From NCBI GenBank assembly GCA_041687675.1, contig JAWLBM010000021.1, forward strand, positions 1 to 64,000: DNA of 64,000 bases, written 5' to 3'. The translations under genes and the position numbers were made by a program. Each line of letters opens with the position of its first letter. The stretch's first letter is position 1. The notes below the pieces were generated by a model that saw only the letters and a program-made list of their open reading frames with translations, was not told the origin of the DNA and made no database searches. This stretch comes from JAWLBM01 sp041687675 (GTDB lineage: Bacteria; Pseudomonadota; Alphaproteobacteria; Rhizobiales; Pleomorphomonadaceae). This document shows positions 35,701 to 43,828 of the stretch, piece after piece.

Positions 35701-36173
35701 CCGATGTAAACGTGATGGAGATTATCGGTGCCTTCGATGCGGTCCCAGCGGACGAAACCTGGCGAGGCGCTGTGGATCGTCAGCTGGAGGACACGCCGGA
35801 CCATCCCGTCGCGCTTCTGGCGGATGCCCTTGCCGAGGCGTGGTCGCCGAAGGGGGATAGGGCGCGCTTTGCAGAGCAGCTCGGAAAATCTTTGCGGACC
35901 ATACATGCGCGCGGCGTACCAGAGGCAGAAACCGCTATTTTGGTCGGCTGGCTGTTGAGGCAGCTCGACGCTCAGCAAGAAGGACGCCGCCGCGGATGGC
36001 GGATCGATGTGTGGCAGTCTGTCGAGGGCCGGCTTTTGGGTGCGGAGGGACTTGATGAAGAAGAACGCGCCGTCCTGCGGGCTGCCGCGGCGTCGCCAGA
36101 CGAGACGGAGCTTGTTCTGATACGTCGCATCGCGACCGCTGCGGGGCGCTTCCAAGAATGGGCTGCTGAATGA
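32760..36173 (+). CDS. RecQ-family helicase with N-terminal DUF559-like nuclease domain
   Basis: An 1137-residue protein. Residues about 170-215 match the DUF559/Vsr-type PD-(D/E)XK core: ADFLL (Asp174), then VIEIDGAQH (Glu189, Asp191) and DKERDHLLR. Residues about 415-770 are an SF2 RecQ helicase: Walker A PTGGGKSLVYQ (about 434), VVDEAHCVSEWGHDFR (DEAH about 538-541), MTGTAS, and QEAGRAGRDG (motif VI, about 748). The C-terminal 370 residues are unassigned; RQDC zinc cysteines are not evident. Third-position composition is less GC-rich than the neighbours, suggesting transfer. It is followed four bases later by a coiled-coil membrane protein, probably one operon. Confidence 0.88.
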   Translation: MDLLFDWPLGREMVTVHAWRERSPREGWDCRYTVIGGKRRGAAPFDDEVTRFVQQAFVAVPSKLMPSSEKAEAFARLCMRLLQRGRMPPVSPRLGDALTSIVGDPDPATAQDLLLQASMKWTLDPSIPLDPTFERPFWEHLAARPELARWVTPQASLEALARVNPGGGADRWADFLLAHPLVLTATVIEIDGAQHRRAAGVDKERDHLLRCAEVAVRRQPGQGWYGLFDDEPFASLLGAKPAPQAEARRRAALAPAIAHRFAYALLEGLRLGRLNAGSPWVVELEDPLDILDPCAGPALDLLASVDELYGFEVMPRRVTINGRRWQLEGGRFEATSDPDAAPATLRIILDPDRPPHAALPVQDGQTIVIRHAFLPVDLPFEIELGKRYPWARNPGPEVLGRLATDLFGVNNLRLGQADAMAKALTGRDALALMPTGGGKSLVYQLVGLLSPGLTIVVAPIVALIDDQNRRLRDQGIDRVLGLHGALKTPVEQQQIVADVVHRGALFAFVTPERLQIERFRRALSAAAQQRLIGLAVVDEAHCVSEWGHDFRTAYLRLGRTLRSLCEDTGGVRPPLLAMTGTASPAVQRDICRDLEIGEADILRSAQFDRPNLRYRVCRRLFGDKKALADEIQACGALPAEGPAAPRPGLVFNQSVNGQSGLLALRELTAHALGITTGAVEIYCGEPPDEFGVSKREWDRKKAEAAERFMLGQTNVMVATKAFGMGVDKNDIRWTVHAGMPGSIEAFAQEAGRAGRDGSEAMCVLVATLPPAPLVTNPEQLLAKVKKSDLNILDYFLQRAFAGEDVELSTSKAVLDELNQIAPTGAVRIPRSVVLRQTGTKGDEKSREKALYRLMLLGAVGDYTVDFGGNVFEVQLAQPSTQELDQALLKEVQRLDPGNSRHLRDLIRQAPDDISDRTEHHLAIVINMVYRRIRPARVRALFNMYRMVAEDLSEGEFRQRLNDYLGAGPLAAALATHVLDRPDVNVMEIIGAFDAVPADETWRGAVDRQLEDTPDHPVALLADALAEAWSPKGDRARFAEQLGKSLRTIHARGVPEAETAILVGWLLRQLDAQQEGRRRGWRIDVWQSVEGRLLGAEGLDEEERAVLRAAAASPDETELVLIRRIATAAGRFQEWAAE

Positions 36174-36177
36174 GGAG

Positions 36178-36786
36178 ATGACGGTGGTTGACTTGAAAGT
36201 CAGTCAGGACCTCGCCGCGATAGCAGAGCGGTTCGAGAAGGCTGAGGATGCGCTCCACACATTGCTGGCGACGGGAAATGGCGCACTTGAGGCCAAGAAG
36301 GAGCTTGCGGACGCGCGGGCGGAGCTCGAGCGAGCCGGCGCTCAGGCCAGAGACGAGATGGCAGCGTGTCGGAACGAGATCGCCTTCCAGCTCGACAGGA
36401 CCGCCCTTGAGTTCCGCGAGGCGCTCGAGGCCACCATCAACGCTCTGACCACGCGGATCGAAAGGACTGAAGCTGCCGCTGCCGCCGTAGCGGAAAGCGC
36501 GCACGCGGCTCTCCACCGATCTCAGACCGCAATCGATGATGTGGCCAGCCAGGCGCGACAACAATCGCGAGCGTTAACGGATATTGCGCGGGACCTCAAG
36601 GACACCGCTGACATGCTGTACAGCTTCCGACCGGACGAGATCACCGACCGGCTGGACGCGATCACCGCCAACGGGCAGGTCGTTGCCAGGCGGCTTGGTG
36701 TCATCGTCGCCATGGGCCTGCTTCTCGCATTGGCGGTATTCGGAGCATTCACGGCGGATCACTACTGGGCACCGCTTTTCGAGTAA
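36178..36786 (+). CDS. Coiled-coil protein with C-terminal membrane anchor
   Basis: The 202-residue product starts four bases after the helicase stop, with GAGG overlapping that stop as ribosome site. Residues about 10-150 are a long Ala/Glu/Arg-rich coiled coil. Residues about 172-192 (RLGVIVAMGLLLALAVFGAF) form a single membrane helix leaving a very short tail. No catalytic motif is visible. Coupling to a nuclease-helicase suggests a partner: either a membrane-tethered sensor/effector or a scaffold. This is an inference from position. Confidence 0.75.
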   Translation: MTVVDLKVSQDLAAIAERFEKAEDALHTLLATGNGALEAKKELADARAELERAGAQARDEMAACRNEIAFQLDRTALEFREALEATINALTTRIERTEAAAAAVAESAHAALHRSQTAIDDVASQARQQSRALTDIARDLKDTADMLYSFRPDEITDRLDAITANGQVVARRLGVIVAMGLLLALAVFGAFTADHYWAPLFE

Positions 36787-37132
36787 GCAGGAGCGAGCCC
36801 GTTTTAGTTGCTCTTCACCTCTTCTGAGATCGACGGTTCACGCTAACGCTTTGAAGGCGGATTGGCGTTCACGACCGCGGCTTCGTTTGCGCCAGCCGGA
36901 TCGTCGAACGCCACGGTCCTGCTACGGGAGCGATCCGTCTCTTGACGAGCGCAGGACGAATGTCCAACTCTGCATCAGCATCGAGAGAAGGGGTTCGCCC
37001 CTCGCCAACCTGCCTGCCCGGGCAAGGTGGTTCCGCGAAACGCGGGATGCGGCCGGTCGGCAATCAAGCGGGTGACCAGCTGCGCGAGACGAGTTCCGAG
37101 CTCTTCGGTGCCGAACCGGAGACCGTCCCCTT
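36787..37132. other. Gene-free interval, possible degenerate sequence
   Basis: About 350 bases between the coiled-coil gene and the broken DUF3293 gene. Short frames on both strands (for example at 36869-37063 on the minus strand) show no recognisable motif. A degraded mobile-element remnant is possible but I cannot support it. No RNA gene or strong hairpin seen. Confidence 0.4.
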
Positions 37133-37560
37133 ATGCCGCAGCCGCCTTCTCCAGATCTGATCGCCGCCTACCGCGCCACCCTCTACCGCGTCGACGACCG
37201 CGACGGTCCGTTCACGCTGCGCGTCGACCGTGAGAGCCCGGAGCTGCGGGACCTCCTCGGCCGGTGCGGCGTAGACGCGGCCGCCTTCCTGACCGCCTGG
37301 AACCCCTTCAGCAAGCAGTAGACGCCGGAGGAGAACGCGGCTGCACAGCGCCGGCTCGTAGCCGAGGCGAGGGGCGCCGGGTTCGAGGTCCTGCCGGCTT
37401 CGGGGGGGATCCGTCCGGCACCTGGCCGGGCGAGGAGGGCGTGCTCGTCCTCGGGATCGACGAGGCGGCGGCGCGGGCGATGGCGGCGCGCTACGGCCAG
37501 CATGCCTTCGTCCACTGCGGGCCTGACGCCATTCCCCGCCTCGTGCTCACCATCGGCTAA
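37133..37560 (+). pseudogene. DUF3293 family protein, broken by stop codon and frameshift
   Basis: The first frame gives PQPPSPDLIAAYRATLYRV to AAFLTAWNPFSKQ, then TAG at 37319-37321 where homologous proteins continue with Q/TPEEN. Beyond the stop the same frame continues TPEENAAAQRRLVAEARGAG up to LPASGG, and a G-run of seven at 37402-37408 must gain one G to reach DPSGTWPGEEGVLVLGIDE and the natural end at 37560. Two independent lesions make this a pseudogene. DUF3293 proteins are small and uncharacterised. It sits directly upstream of metK. Confidence 0.85.
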
Positions 37561-37617
37561 ACCCTCCGCCTCACTCGCCCCAGCTTCTCGCCCCAGCTTT
37601 CAAACAGGAGACACTTC

Positions 37618-38823
37618 ATGCGCCTTCAGGATGGTCTTTTCACCGCAGAGGCGGTCGCCGCCGGCCACCCGGACAAGGTCTGCGACCGCATCTCCGACGC
37701 GATCCTCGACGCCTTCCTTGCCCGCGACCGGCTCGCACGGGTCGCCTGCGAGAGCTTTGCCGCCGACGGCAAGGTGATCGTCGCCGGCGAGTTCAAGACG
37801 GCCCGGACCGAGGACTTCGAGGCGGTGCGCGGCGAGGCCGAGGCGATCGTCCGGCGGACGCTGCGGGAGGTCGGCTACGGCTCGGCCGACCTCGACATCG
37901 ACCCGGACGGCTGCGAGGTGGAGATCCGTTTCAACGGCCAGAGCGCCGAGATCGACCACGGCGTCGGCCATGGCGAGGTGCTCGGCGCCGGCGACCAGGG
38001 CATGATGTTCGGCTTCGCGATCCGGGAAACCGACGCCCTGATGCCGCTCGCCTGGTCGCTGGCGACCGATCTCATCGCCCGCGGCACCGAGATCCGCCTT
38101 GCCGGCGGCTCGCCGTTGCGGGGAGACGGCAAGAGCCAGGTGACGGTGCGCTACCAGGACGGCCGGCCGGCCGGCGTGCAGGCGGTCGTCGTCTCCTGGC
38201 AGCATGCCGCCGCCGTCGGGCTTGAGGAGATCCGCCGCTTCCTTGAGGCCGAGGTCGTCGACGCCGTCGTGCCGGCAGTGATGCGAACGGCGGACTTCCG
38301 CCTCTTCCTCAACCCGGCCGGTAGCTTCACCGTCGGTGGGCCGAAGGGCGACACCGGCCTCACCGGCCGCAAGATCATCGTCGACACCTATGGCGGCGCA
38401 GCCCCCCACGGCGGCGGCGCCTTCTCCGGCAAGGACCCCACCAAGGTGGACCGCTCCGGCGCCTACGCGGCCCGCAACGTCGCCAAGACGATCGTCGCGG
38501 CCGGGCTCGCCGATGCGGCGACGGTGCAGCTCGCCTACGCGATCGGCGTCGCCGAGCCGGTCTCGATCGCCGTCGACACCCACGGGACCGGCGCCGTGCC
38601 CGACGCCCGCATCGCCGACACGTTGGCCCGGACCTTCGACCTGACCCCTGCCGGCATCATCCGCAGCCTAGACCTCCGCCGGCCGATCTACACCCCCACC
38701 TCCTCGCTTGGCCACTTCGGCCGCCACCGCGATCCGGCGGTGTGTCTGTGGGAGGCGACGCCGCTGGCGGGGGCGCTGAGGGAGGCGCTGCGTGAAACCG
38801 CTCTCGAGGGTGTCAGCTTCTGA
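37618..38823 (+). CDS. metK: S-adenosylmethionine synthetase (possible second copy)
   Basis: MetK makes S-adenosylmethionine from ATP and methionine. The 401-residue protein has all classical motifs: AAGHPDKVCDRISDAILD (His17, Asp19), GAGDQGMMFGFA, and the signature GGGAFSGKDPTKVDRSGAYA. Length and termini are normal, with AGGAG before the ATG. Its context in accessory DNA after an integrase, next to a broken DUF3293 gene, suggests a paralogue beside a core metK elsewhere, which cannot be tested here. No SAM-riboswitch-like structure is visible in the 57-base leader. Confidence 0.93.
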   Translation: MRLQDGLFTAEAVAAGHPDKVCDRISDAILDAFLARDRLARVACESFAADGKVIVAGEFKTARTEDFEAVRGEAEAIVRRTLREVGYGSADLDIDPDGCEVEIRFNGQSAEIDHGVGHGEVLGAGDQGMMFGFAIRETDALMPLAWSLATDLIARGTEIRLAGGSPLRGDGKSQVTVRYQDGRPAGVQAVVVSWQHAAAVGLEEIRRFLEAEVVDAVVPAVMRTADFRLFLNPAGSFTVGGPKGDTGLTGRKIIVDTYGGAAPHGGGAFSGKDPTKVDRSGAYAARNVAKTIVAAGLADAATVQLAYAIGVAEPVSIAVDTHGTGAVPDARIADTLARTFDLTPAGIIRSLDLRRPIYTPTSSLGHFGRHRDPAVCLWEATPLAGALREALRETALEGVSF

Positions 38824-39006
38824 CAGCAGGGAGCGTCAGTCTCTTTCCGGGCGTGGGTCGGAACCGGTAACCGTGTTTCAACCCCCGGGACCCCTGATGC
38901 TTGTTTGCGGCACATGATTGTGCCCCTATTGATTTAATTGAGACTTGTTGCCCAACGCTCGGTTGCTGCTCGGGAGCGCCGGACAGCCGAGGCCCGGAGG
39001 ATTGCT

Positions 39007-40662
39007 ATGCAGCTTTCGCTCAAGGAGAAGCTGGCGAACTACGGCCAGTGGACCTATCGCGGCGCCTGGGCGCTGGAGATCCTCGCCGCCTGCATCGGCC
39101 TCGCCACCGGCGTGGCGCTTGGCTTCCAGGCCTATGCGTCGGCCGGGGCGGGGACGGTCACGTCGGTGGACCTCATCCTCGCCAGTGCCCCCTTCTTCAT
39201 GGTCGCCATCGCCGAGCTGACGAAGATCCCCATCGCGACGCTGCTGTTCTCCGTCTCCTGGATCTGGAAGCCGATCGTCTTCGCCTTCCTCCTGCTTCTT
39301 GCCGGCATCACCTTCGAGACCGTGTTCATGGGTCTCGAGCGGGCGGTCGCCCTGAGGCAGCTCGAATACGACGAACTGGCGGACGCCCAGGATAAGCTTC
39401 GCTTCGAGCAGGAGCAGGTTGCGACGCGGATTGCCGATGCCGGTGCCGTCGACGAGGTGGCGACGGCGCGCCTGCGCGTCGAGGATCTCTCCGCCGCCGC
39501 CGAGAAGGCGCGGCAGGAGAACCTCGCCAAGGTCCGCGAGGCGGAGCAGGAGCTCGAGGGCAACCGGGTGCTGACACCCGAGGCGGCGCTCGCCCGCGAT
39601 CGCCTCGACGAGCGGACGGTGGAGCGCGACCGCGTCGTCGCGGAACGCGACCAGCGCGTCCGCGAGGCGGTCGACCAGTTCGAGCGCCAGCGCGACAGCT
39701 TCGTCCAGAGGATGGACCAGGCGCGCAGCGACGGCGACAACGCCTCGCTGCAACGCTACCAGGGCGAGCTCGCCCGCCTCGCCAACCCGCGCCCGCGCAT
39801 CGTCGCGGAATACGCCGACCGGATCGCCGCCCTCGAAGCGGAGGTCACGGCCCTCCGGGCCGAGTATGACCGCCTCCGCGCCGAGGCCGCTCCGCTCGCC
39901 GAAGAGGAGCGCCGGTCGCTGATCGCCAGCCGAGATGAACGCCGCCAGCGCCTCGATGAGGACGACCGCGACTGGGCAGAGCAGCTTGTGGCCGCCCGCG
40001 CGCAATTGGCGGAGGCCCAGATCCGGGCCGCCGAGACGGCGCAGGCCCTCGATGCCGCGCGCGGACGCCAGGCTGAGATCGGCACGAAGCTGAGTGAACT
40101 CGAGAACGATCGCATCGAGCTCGCCCGGACGGACCAGGTGCGGCGCATCGCCGGGCGGGTCTATGGCGTGAAGCCCGAGGAGGTCAGCGAGGACCAGGCC
40201 GGCGTCGTCTCGGTGATCTGGTTCGGCTCGCTCGCCGCCCTCGCCGCGCTCGCCGGTCCGATCACCGCGATGGTGGCCCTCGCGCTCCAGCGGATCGCCA
40301 CCACGGACGAGCGCCGCCGGCCGCTGTCGCGCCTCGTCCGGCGGATGCTCCTCTCCTGGCGCTGGAGACGGACCCGCGCGGTGCCTGTCCAGGTGGAGGT
40401 GCCCGTCGACCGGGAGGTCGAGAAGCGGGTCGAGGTGCCGGTCGAGACGGTGGTGAAGGAGATCCTCTACGTGCCCGTCCTCACAGACGACCCGGAATTG
40501 GTGCGACGGACGATGAAAGACCAGCTGCCGCCGGAAATCGCGGAGCTCGTCTCGGTCTCGATGGCTGGAGTGGACAATGCAGATCAGGCACAACACAAGC
40601 CTGCTCGAACAGGCGGTCGGGCTCGTCGTCAGAAAAGCGTCGCTGCCGATCCAGCAGGCTGA
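39007..40662 (+). CDS. Membrane protein with long coiled coil
   Basis: The ATG at 39007 follows GGAGG. The 551-residue protein has hydrophobic segments at about 20-46, 55-83 and 85-110, then a charged coiled coil (about 115-375) rich in EARLRVEDL-type heptads, then a fourth membrane segment (about 398-426). The C-terminal tail has alternating V-x-V-P-V units (VQVEVPVDREVEKRVEVPVE). No enzyme motif is visible. It overlaps the next gene by 86 bases, indicating coupled expression. Architecture suggests a membrane-bound structural or sensor protein. Confidence 0.82.
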   Translation: MQLSLKEKLANYGQWTYRGAWALEILAACIGLATGVALGFQAYASAGAGTVTSVDLILASAPFFMVAIAELTKIPIATLLFSVSWIWKPIVFAFLLLLAGITFETVFMGLERAVALRQLEYDELADAQDKLRFEQEQVATRIADAGAVDEVATARLRVEDLSAAAEKARQENLAKVREAEQELEGNRVLTPEAALARDRLDERTVERDRVVAERDQRVREAVDQFERQRDSFVQRMDQARSDGDNASLQRYQGELARLANPRPRIVAEYADRIAALEAEVTALRAEYDRLRAEAAPLAEEERRSLIASRDERRQRLDEDDRDWAEQLVAARAQLAEAQIRAAETAQALDAARGRQAEIGTKLSELENDRIELARTDQVRRIAGRVYGVKPEEVSEDQAGVVSVIWFGSLAALAALAGPITAMVALALQRIATTDERRRPLSRLVRRMLLSWRWRRTRAVPVQVEVPVDREVEKRVEVPVETVVKEILYVPVLTDDPELVRRTMKDQLPPEIAELVSVSMAGVDNADQAQHKPARTGGRARRQKSVAADPAG

Positions 40663-42403
40663 AGCCGAGGCCGCGGTCAAGCGGGCGAGCGCCGAGGCCG
40701 CCGAGGCGGCTGTCTGGCAGGCGGCGGAGGCCGAGGTGGCCAAGGCGAGGGCGGCGGCCGAGGCCGCCAACGCCGAGGCCTTCTCCCGCGCGACCGCCCG
40801 CCGTCGGCTCGCCACCGGCGCCGCCATCGGCATCGCCGCCGTGGGCGTCGGGCTCGGTCTCTACCTGGGGCTCTGGAAGCCGGATGCGAAGGCGCCGGCG
40901 CAGCAGGCGGCGGTGCGTCCGGCGCCGGTCGAGCCGGTCCGGCCCGTCGCCGAGCCCGCGAGGACGCCGCCCGAACCCGCTCCGAGCCCGCCGGCGCCGC
41001 CGGCGGAGACCGCGGTCGCGCCGGCTGGCAGTCCGAAGCCCGCGCCCGCGCCGGGCGTGGTGACGGTCGACTTCACCAAGTTCGCCAGCGTGACGGTCGG
41101 CTTCCTCGGTCGCGACTGGGAGATCGAGGCGGGCCACCACTACGCGGTCGAGACGGACAAGACCTGGAACAACGCCTGGTGCTACACGAACGCCGACGCG
41201 AAGGGCGTCAGCGTGAGGGTGAGCCTCGCCTTCCGCGATGGCCCCGAGGTTCGCCCGGTCGCCCTGCTGGCCAGCCCGGAGACGCTGAAGGAGACCGGGC
41301 TAGACGATGTCGCCGCCCTCGCTCTCGCCACCAAGTGCCCCTGGCTCGACGGCAAGACCTTCGGCCCGTCGGACTTCGCGACGCCCCCGGACCGTACCTC
41401 GCCGCTGACGGCGGAAGACGCGACCTTCCGTCTGGAGGGAAGGACGCTGGTTGCCTCCGGGTTCATCGGCGAGAGCTTCGCCTCGCAGCTGCGCGGATAT
41501 GACTTCGACCGGCTTCGCATCACGAGCGCCGGCGGCATCGTCGAGCAGGGCATCGAAGCGGGCGAGTGGCTGCGCGCCTGGAACAAGACGGTGGAAGCGT
41601 CCGGCGAGTGCCTTTCCTCCTGCGTCTTCGTGCTGGCCGGAGGCGCCCGACGCCTCGCATCCGCCGACACCCACATCGGGGTGCATCGATTTTACTCGAC
41701 CGGCGGCCCGGATCCGCGGGACCTCGAGATCGGCCAGGCGCTGTCGTCGCGGATCCTGCGCTACTTCGGCGAGGGCGGCATCGACGCGGCGCTGTTCCAC
41801 AAGATGGCCTCGGTGCCGTCGGAGGACATGGCCTACATCGACCACCGCACCCTTCTCGCCTGGCGGCTGCTCACCGGCGCGCCGGGCGAGGTGGCCGCGC
41901 TGGATCCGGCCATCGACATCGGCAACCTGCCGCAGCCTCCCGGCAGCTTCACCACGCTCGTCGCCCTCGACGCCATGGGCGCCGACCTGCCGGACATGCC
42001 GGTCCGCGACGTCACACAAGCCGGCTGCGAGGAACTCTGCCGGGAGAACGAGGTCTGCGGCGCCTACGTCTTCAACACCAGGTACAACGCCTGCTTCCTC
42101 AAGAGCTCGGCCAACGTGCTGATCCGCGACCCGATCGCCGTGACCGGCTACCGCGCCGACCGCGGCATCCGGCCGATGGTCTCGGCGCTGCGGATCAGCC
42201 TTGGCACGGCGATCCGCGGCTTCGAACTCGCGCCGGGCCGCCAGCGCTCCTACGTCGATTGCGTCAGGATCTGCGACGGCAGCCCCGAGTGCCGGGCCTT
42301 CACCCACAACGCCACGACATCGATGTGCACGCTCTACCGCCAGGTGACCGGCACCCTGCCGGCCCCGCAGCTGTCATCGGGGGTGAAGGAGGGGCCCGGA
42401 TGA
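40577..42403 (+). CDS. Membrane-anchored ClpP-fold protein with two PAN-like domains
   Basis: The 608-residue protein begins in the previous gene (86-base overlap; GGAGTGG before the ATG). It has an Ala/Glu-rich helix (about 20-75), one membrane helix (about 78-98), a Pro-rich linker (105-160), a beta-rich segment, a ClpP/COG3904-type domain with Ser348 in GECLSSCVFVLAGG and His370 in IGVHRFY, and two Cys-rich PAN/apple-like modules (about 475-530 and 545-600; CEELCRENEVCGAYVFN, CVRICDGSPECRAFTH). PAN domains bind protein or sugar. The catalytic part is thus placed outside the cytoplasmic membrane. Substrate unknown. Confidence 0.8.
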   Translation: MQIRHNTSLLEQAVGLVVRKASLPIQQAEAEAAVKRASAEAAEAAVWQAAEAEVAKARAAAEAANAEAFSRATARRRLATGAAIGIAAVGVGLGLYLGLWKPDAKAPAQQAAVRPAPVEPVRPVAEPARTPPEPAPSPPAPPAETAVAPAGSPKPAPAPGVVTVDFTKFASVTVGFLGRDWEIEAGHHYAVETDKTWNNAWCYTNADAKGVSVRVSLAFRDGPEVRPVALLASPETLKETGLDDVAALALATKCPWLDGKTFGPSDFATPPDRTSPLTAEDATFRLEGRTLVASGFIGESFASQLRGYDFDRLRITSAGGIVEQGIEAGEWLRAWNKTVEASGECLSSCVFVLAGGARRLASADTHIGVHRFYSTGGPDPRDLEIGQALSSRILRYFGEGGIDAALFHKMASVPSEDMAYIDHRTLLAWRLLTGAPGEVAALDPAIDIGNLPQPPGSFTTLVALDAMGADLPDMPVRDVTQAGCEELCRENEVCGAYVFNTRYNACFLKSSANVLIRDPIAVTGYRADRGIRPMVSALRISLGTAIRGFELAPGRQRSYVDCVRICDGSPECRAFTHNATTSMCTLYRQVTGTLPAPQLSSGVKEGPG

Positions 42404-42543
42404 GGGCAGTTCCGGTCGATCACGCTCCAGACATGGAGAAATGGGACGGCCGTTTTCGGCCGCCTCTGTTCCCGCCGGTGCGCCGGCGCGAGGAGCGAGG
42501 TCCGCGTGGTGGAGACGGTTGCCCCGCGCCGTGACCGAGTGGC

Positions 42544-42822
42544 TCAGCCGAGCTTTATCCGGCGAAGTCGCTTGGCGGCCGTGACCACTGCGCCGTCGTC
42601 GGCGACCACCAGGTAGGTATCCAGCCGATCGGAGATGCGGGCGTAGTCGCTGCGGCCGAGATCGGCGCGGGCGCGGCGGCGTGCCTCGCCATCCATGAAG
42701 TAGAGGTCTGCCCCGTGCCGCCGGGCGCGGCGCCCGTAGGCGAGGAGCGCGTTCACCACTTCGGGGCGGATGCCGCGCTGCTGGATGCGGGCGACGGCGT
42801 GGGTCGTGAGCGAAGTGTCCAT
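42544..42822 (-). CDS. Small DUF4258-like protein
   Basis: The 92-residue product reads ARIQQRGIRPEVVNALLAYG, then DLYFMDGEARRRARADLG and YLVVADDGAVVTAAKRLRR. This pattern, with Q-R-G-I near the start and a VVTA(A/G)-x-R ending, resembles DUF4258/RelE-like small proteins sometimes found in toxin-antitoxin contexts. No antitoxin partner is adjacent, so a toxin role is not supported. The call is by motif shape only. Confidence 0.65.
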   Translation of the reverse strand: MDTSLTTHAVARIQQRGIRPEVVNALLAYGRRARRHGADLYFMDGEARRRARADLGRSDYARISDRLDTYLVVADDGAVVTAAKRLRRIKLG

Positions 42823-43015
42823 GTCCGGTCCTCCCTGTCTGGTACTGACAGGATGGCGTCAGGGGGCGACAAATTCGGGCATGGGCATGTAGCTTGTGTT
42901 GGGAAGGTGCCCTAAGCGCTGGGCAACTCAGTTGGTCGAGGTGGCTCGAATTTCCCCGCAAGGGCATGCGCTGACCAAGCAGTGCAGCGAGCAGCGGTTT
43001 TTCGTGGGGGCGAGC

Positions 43016-43798
43016 ATGGCCGATGACCTCTCGTATGCGGACCGGTTTCCGGTTCTCTTCGCCAGCCGCACGACCGCTCGGGGCCTCGACGAGGCGATCA
43101 CGGCGACCGACCTCGAACGCCTTTGCGCGGAGTACGCCGGCTTGAGGGCCTCGGCTCCAAGCCGCACGGCTGCCGGCAAGCGCTACTTCGTCGACGGCCA
43201 CGACGGCGTTCCGTCGACAACGAAGGCCAGCAACAGGGCGGAGGAGCATCTCGCGATCGCTCTCTGGTTCCTCGGCCAAAGGTGGCCGCTGCAGGATGGG
43301 GAGACATTCCGGCTCCTGGACTATCAGGTGCCTTTGAAAGCTCGGCAGGGCGACGCCAAGGTGGGCAAGGTCGATCTATTCGGGGTGGCCGACGACGGCC
43401 GGGCCGTGATCGTCGAACTCAAGCATTCGGCAGCGGGCAAACGAACGGCGGACACGCCACTCGGCGCGCTGTTGGAGGGGCTCCGCTACGGGGCCATCCT
43501 CGAGGCCAACATGGCAGGACTGGCGTTTGAGGCAGAGCACCGGTTCGGTTTGGTTATCGAGCAGGAACCACCCCGGATCGTGCTGATGGCCCATGAGGGC
43601 TGGTGGCGCAGTTGGGCCGAACTCAGGGCCGCCGGCGCCTGGAGAGAGCCGTTCTCCCGCCTTCTCGGAGGTATCCGGGACCGCCTCGGGATCCAGGTGG
43701 ACTGCCTGTCCCTCGGGTCCGTTCGGGTCATCATGGGCGGCAACGGCTCGCCGCCGGTGCTGATGCAAGGACCGGAACCCCGCACCGTGGTGTTCTGA
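43016..43798 (+). CDS. PD-(D/E)XK nuclease-like protein
   Basis: The ATG at 43016 is chosen because the upstream open part is not protein-like. The 260-residue product carries a nuclease core: Glu76/77 in NRAEEHLAIAL, Asp120 in VGKVDLFGV, and Glu134-x-Lys136 in AVIVELKHSA, spaced as in PD-(D/E)XK enzymes. The C-terminal half has no recognised domain. It converges on a second PD-(D/E)XK-like gene at 43829-44611. A DNA-processing or defence role is likely, specificity unknown. Confidence 0.72.
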   Translation: MADDLSYADRFPVLFASRTTARGLDEAITATDLERLCAEYAGLRASAPSRTAAGKRYFVDGHDGVPSTTKASNRAEEHLAIALWFLGQRWPLQDGETFRLLDYQVPLKARQGDAKVGKVDLFGVADDGRAVIVELKHSAAGKRTADTPLGALLEGLRYGAILEANMAGLAFEAEHRFGLVIEQEPPRIVLMAHEGWWRSWAELRAAGAWREPFSRLLGGIRDRLGIQVDCLSLGSVRVIMGGNGSPPVLMQGPEPRTVVF

Positions 43799-43828
43799 GC
43801 GAGCAGGCCTCGACCCGAGTGCGTGCTC

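Noticed and set aside
32760..36786. Assignment of the helicase pair to BREX, DISARM or Zorya
   Set aside because: No PglZ, PglX, DrmA/B or Zor-type genes are present, and the domain set does not fit any of these systems.
36869..37063. A 64-codon minus-strand frame suggestive of a transposase remnant
   Set aside because: It carries no IS signature motif and the similarity was only impressionistic.
37561..37617. SAM riboswitch upstream of metK
   Set aside because: The gap is only 57 bases, with no SAM-I/II-type helices or conserved loops; it contains only a ribosome site (AGGAG).
42544..42822. Toxin-antitoxin pair with the DUF4258-like gene
   Set aside because: No small antitoxin-like frame with suitable ribosome site flanks it on the same strand.
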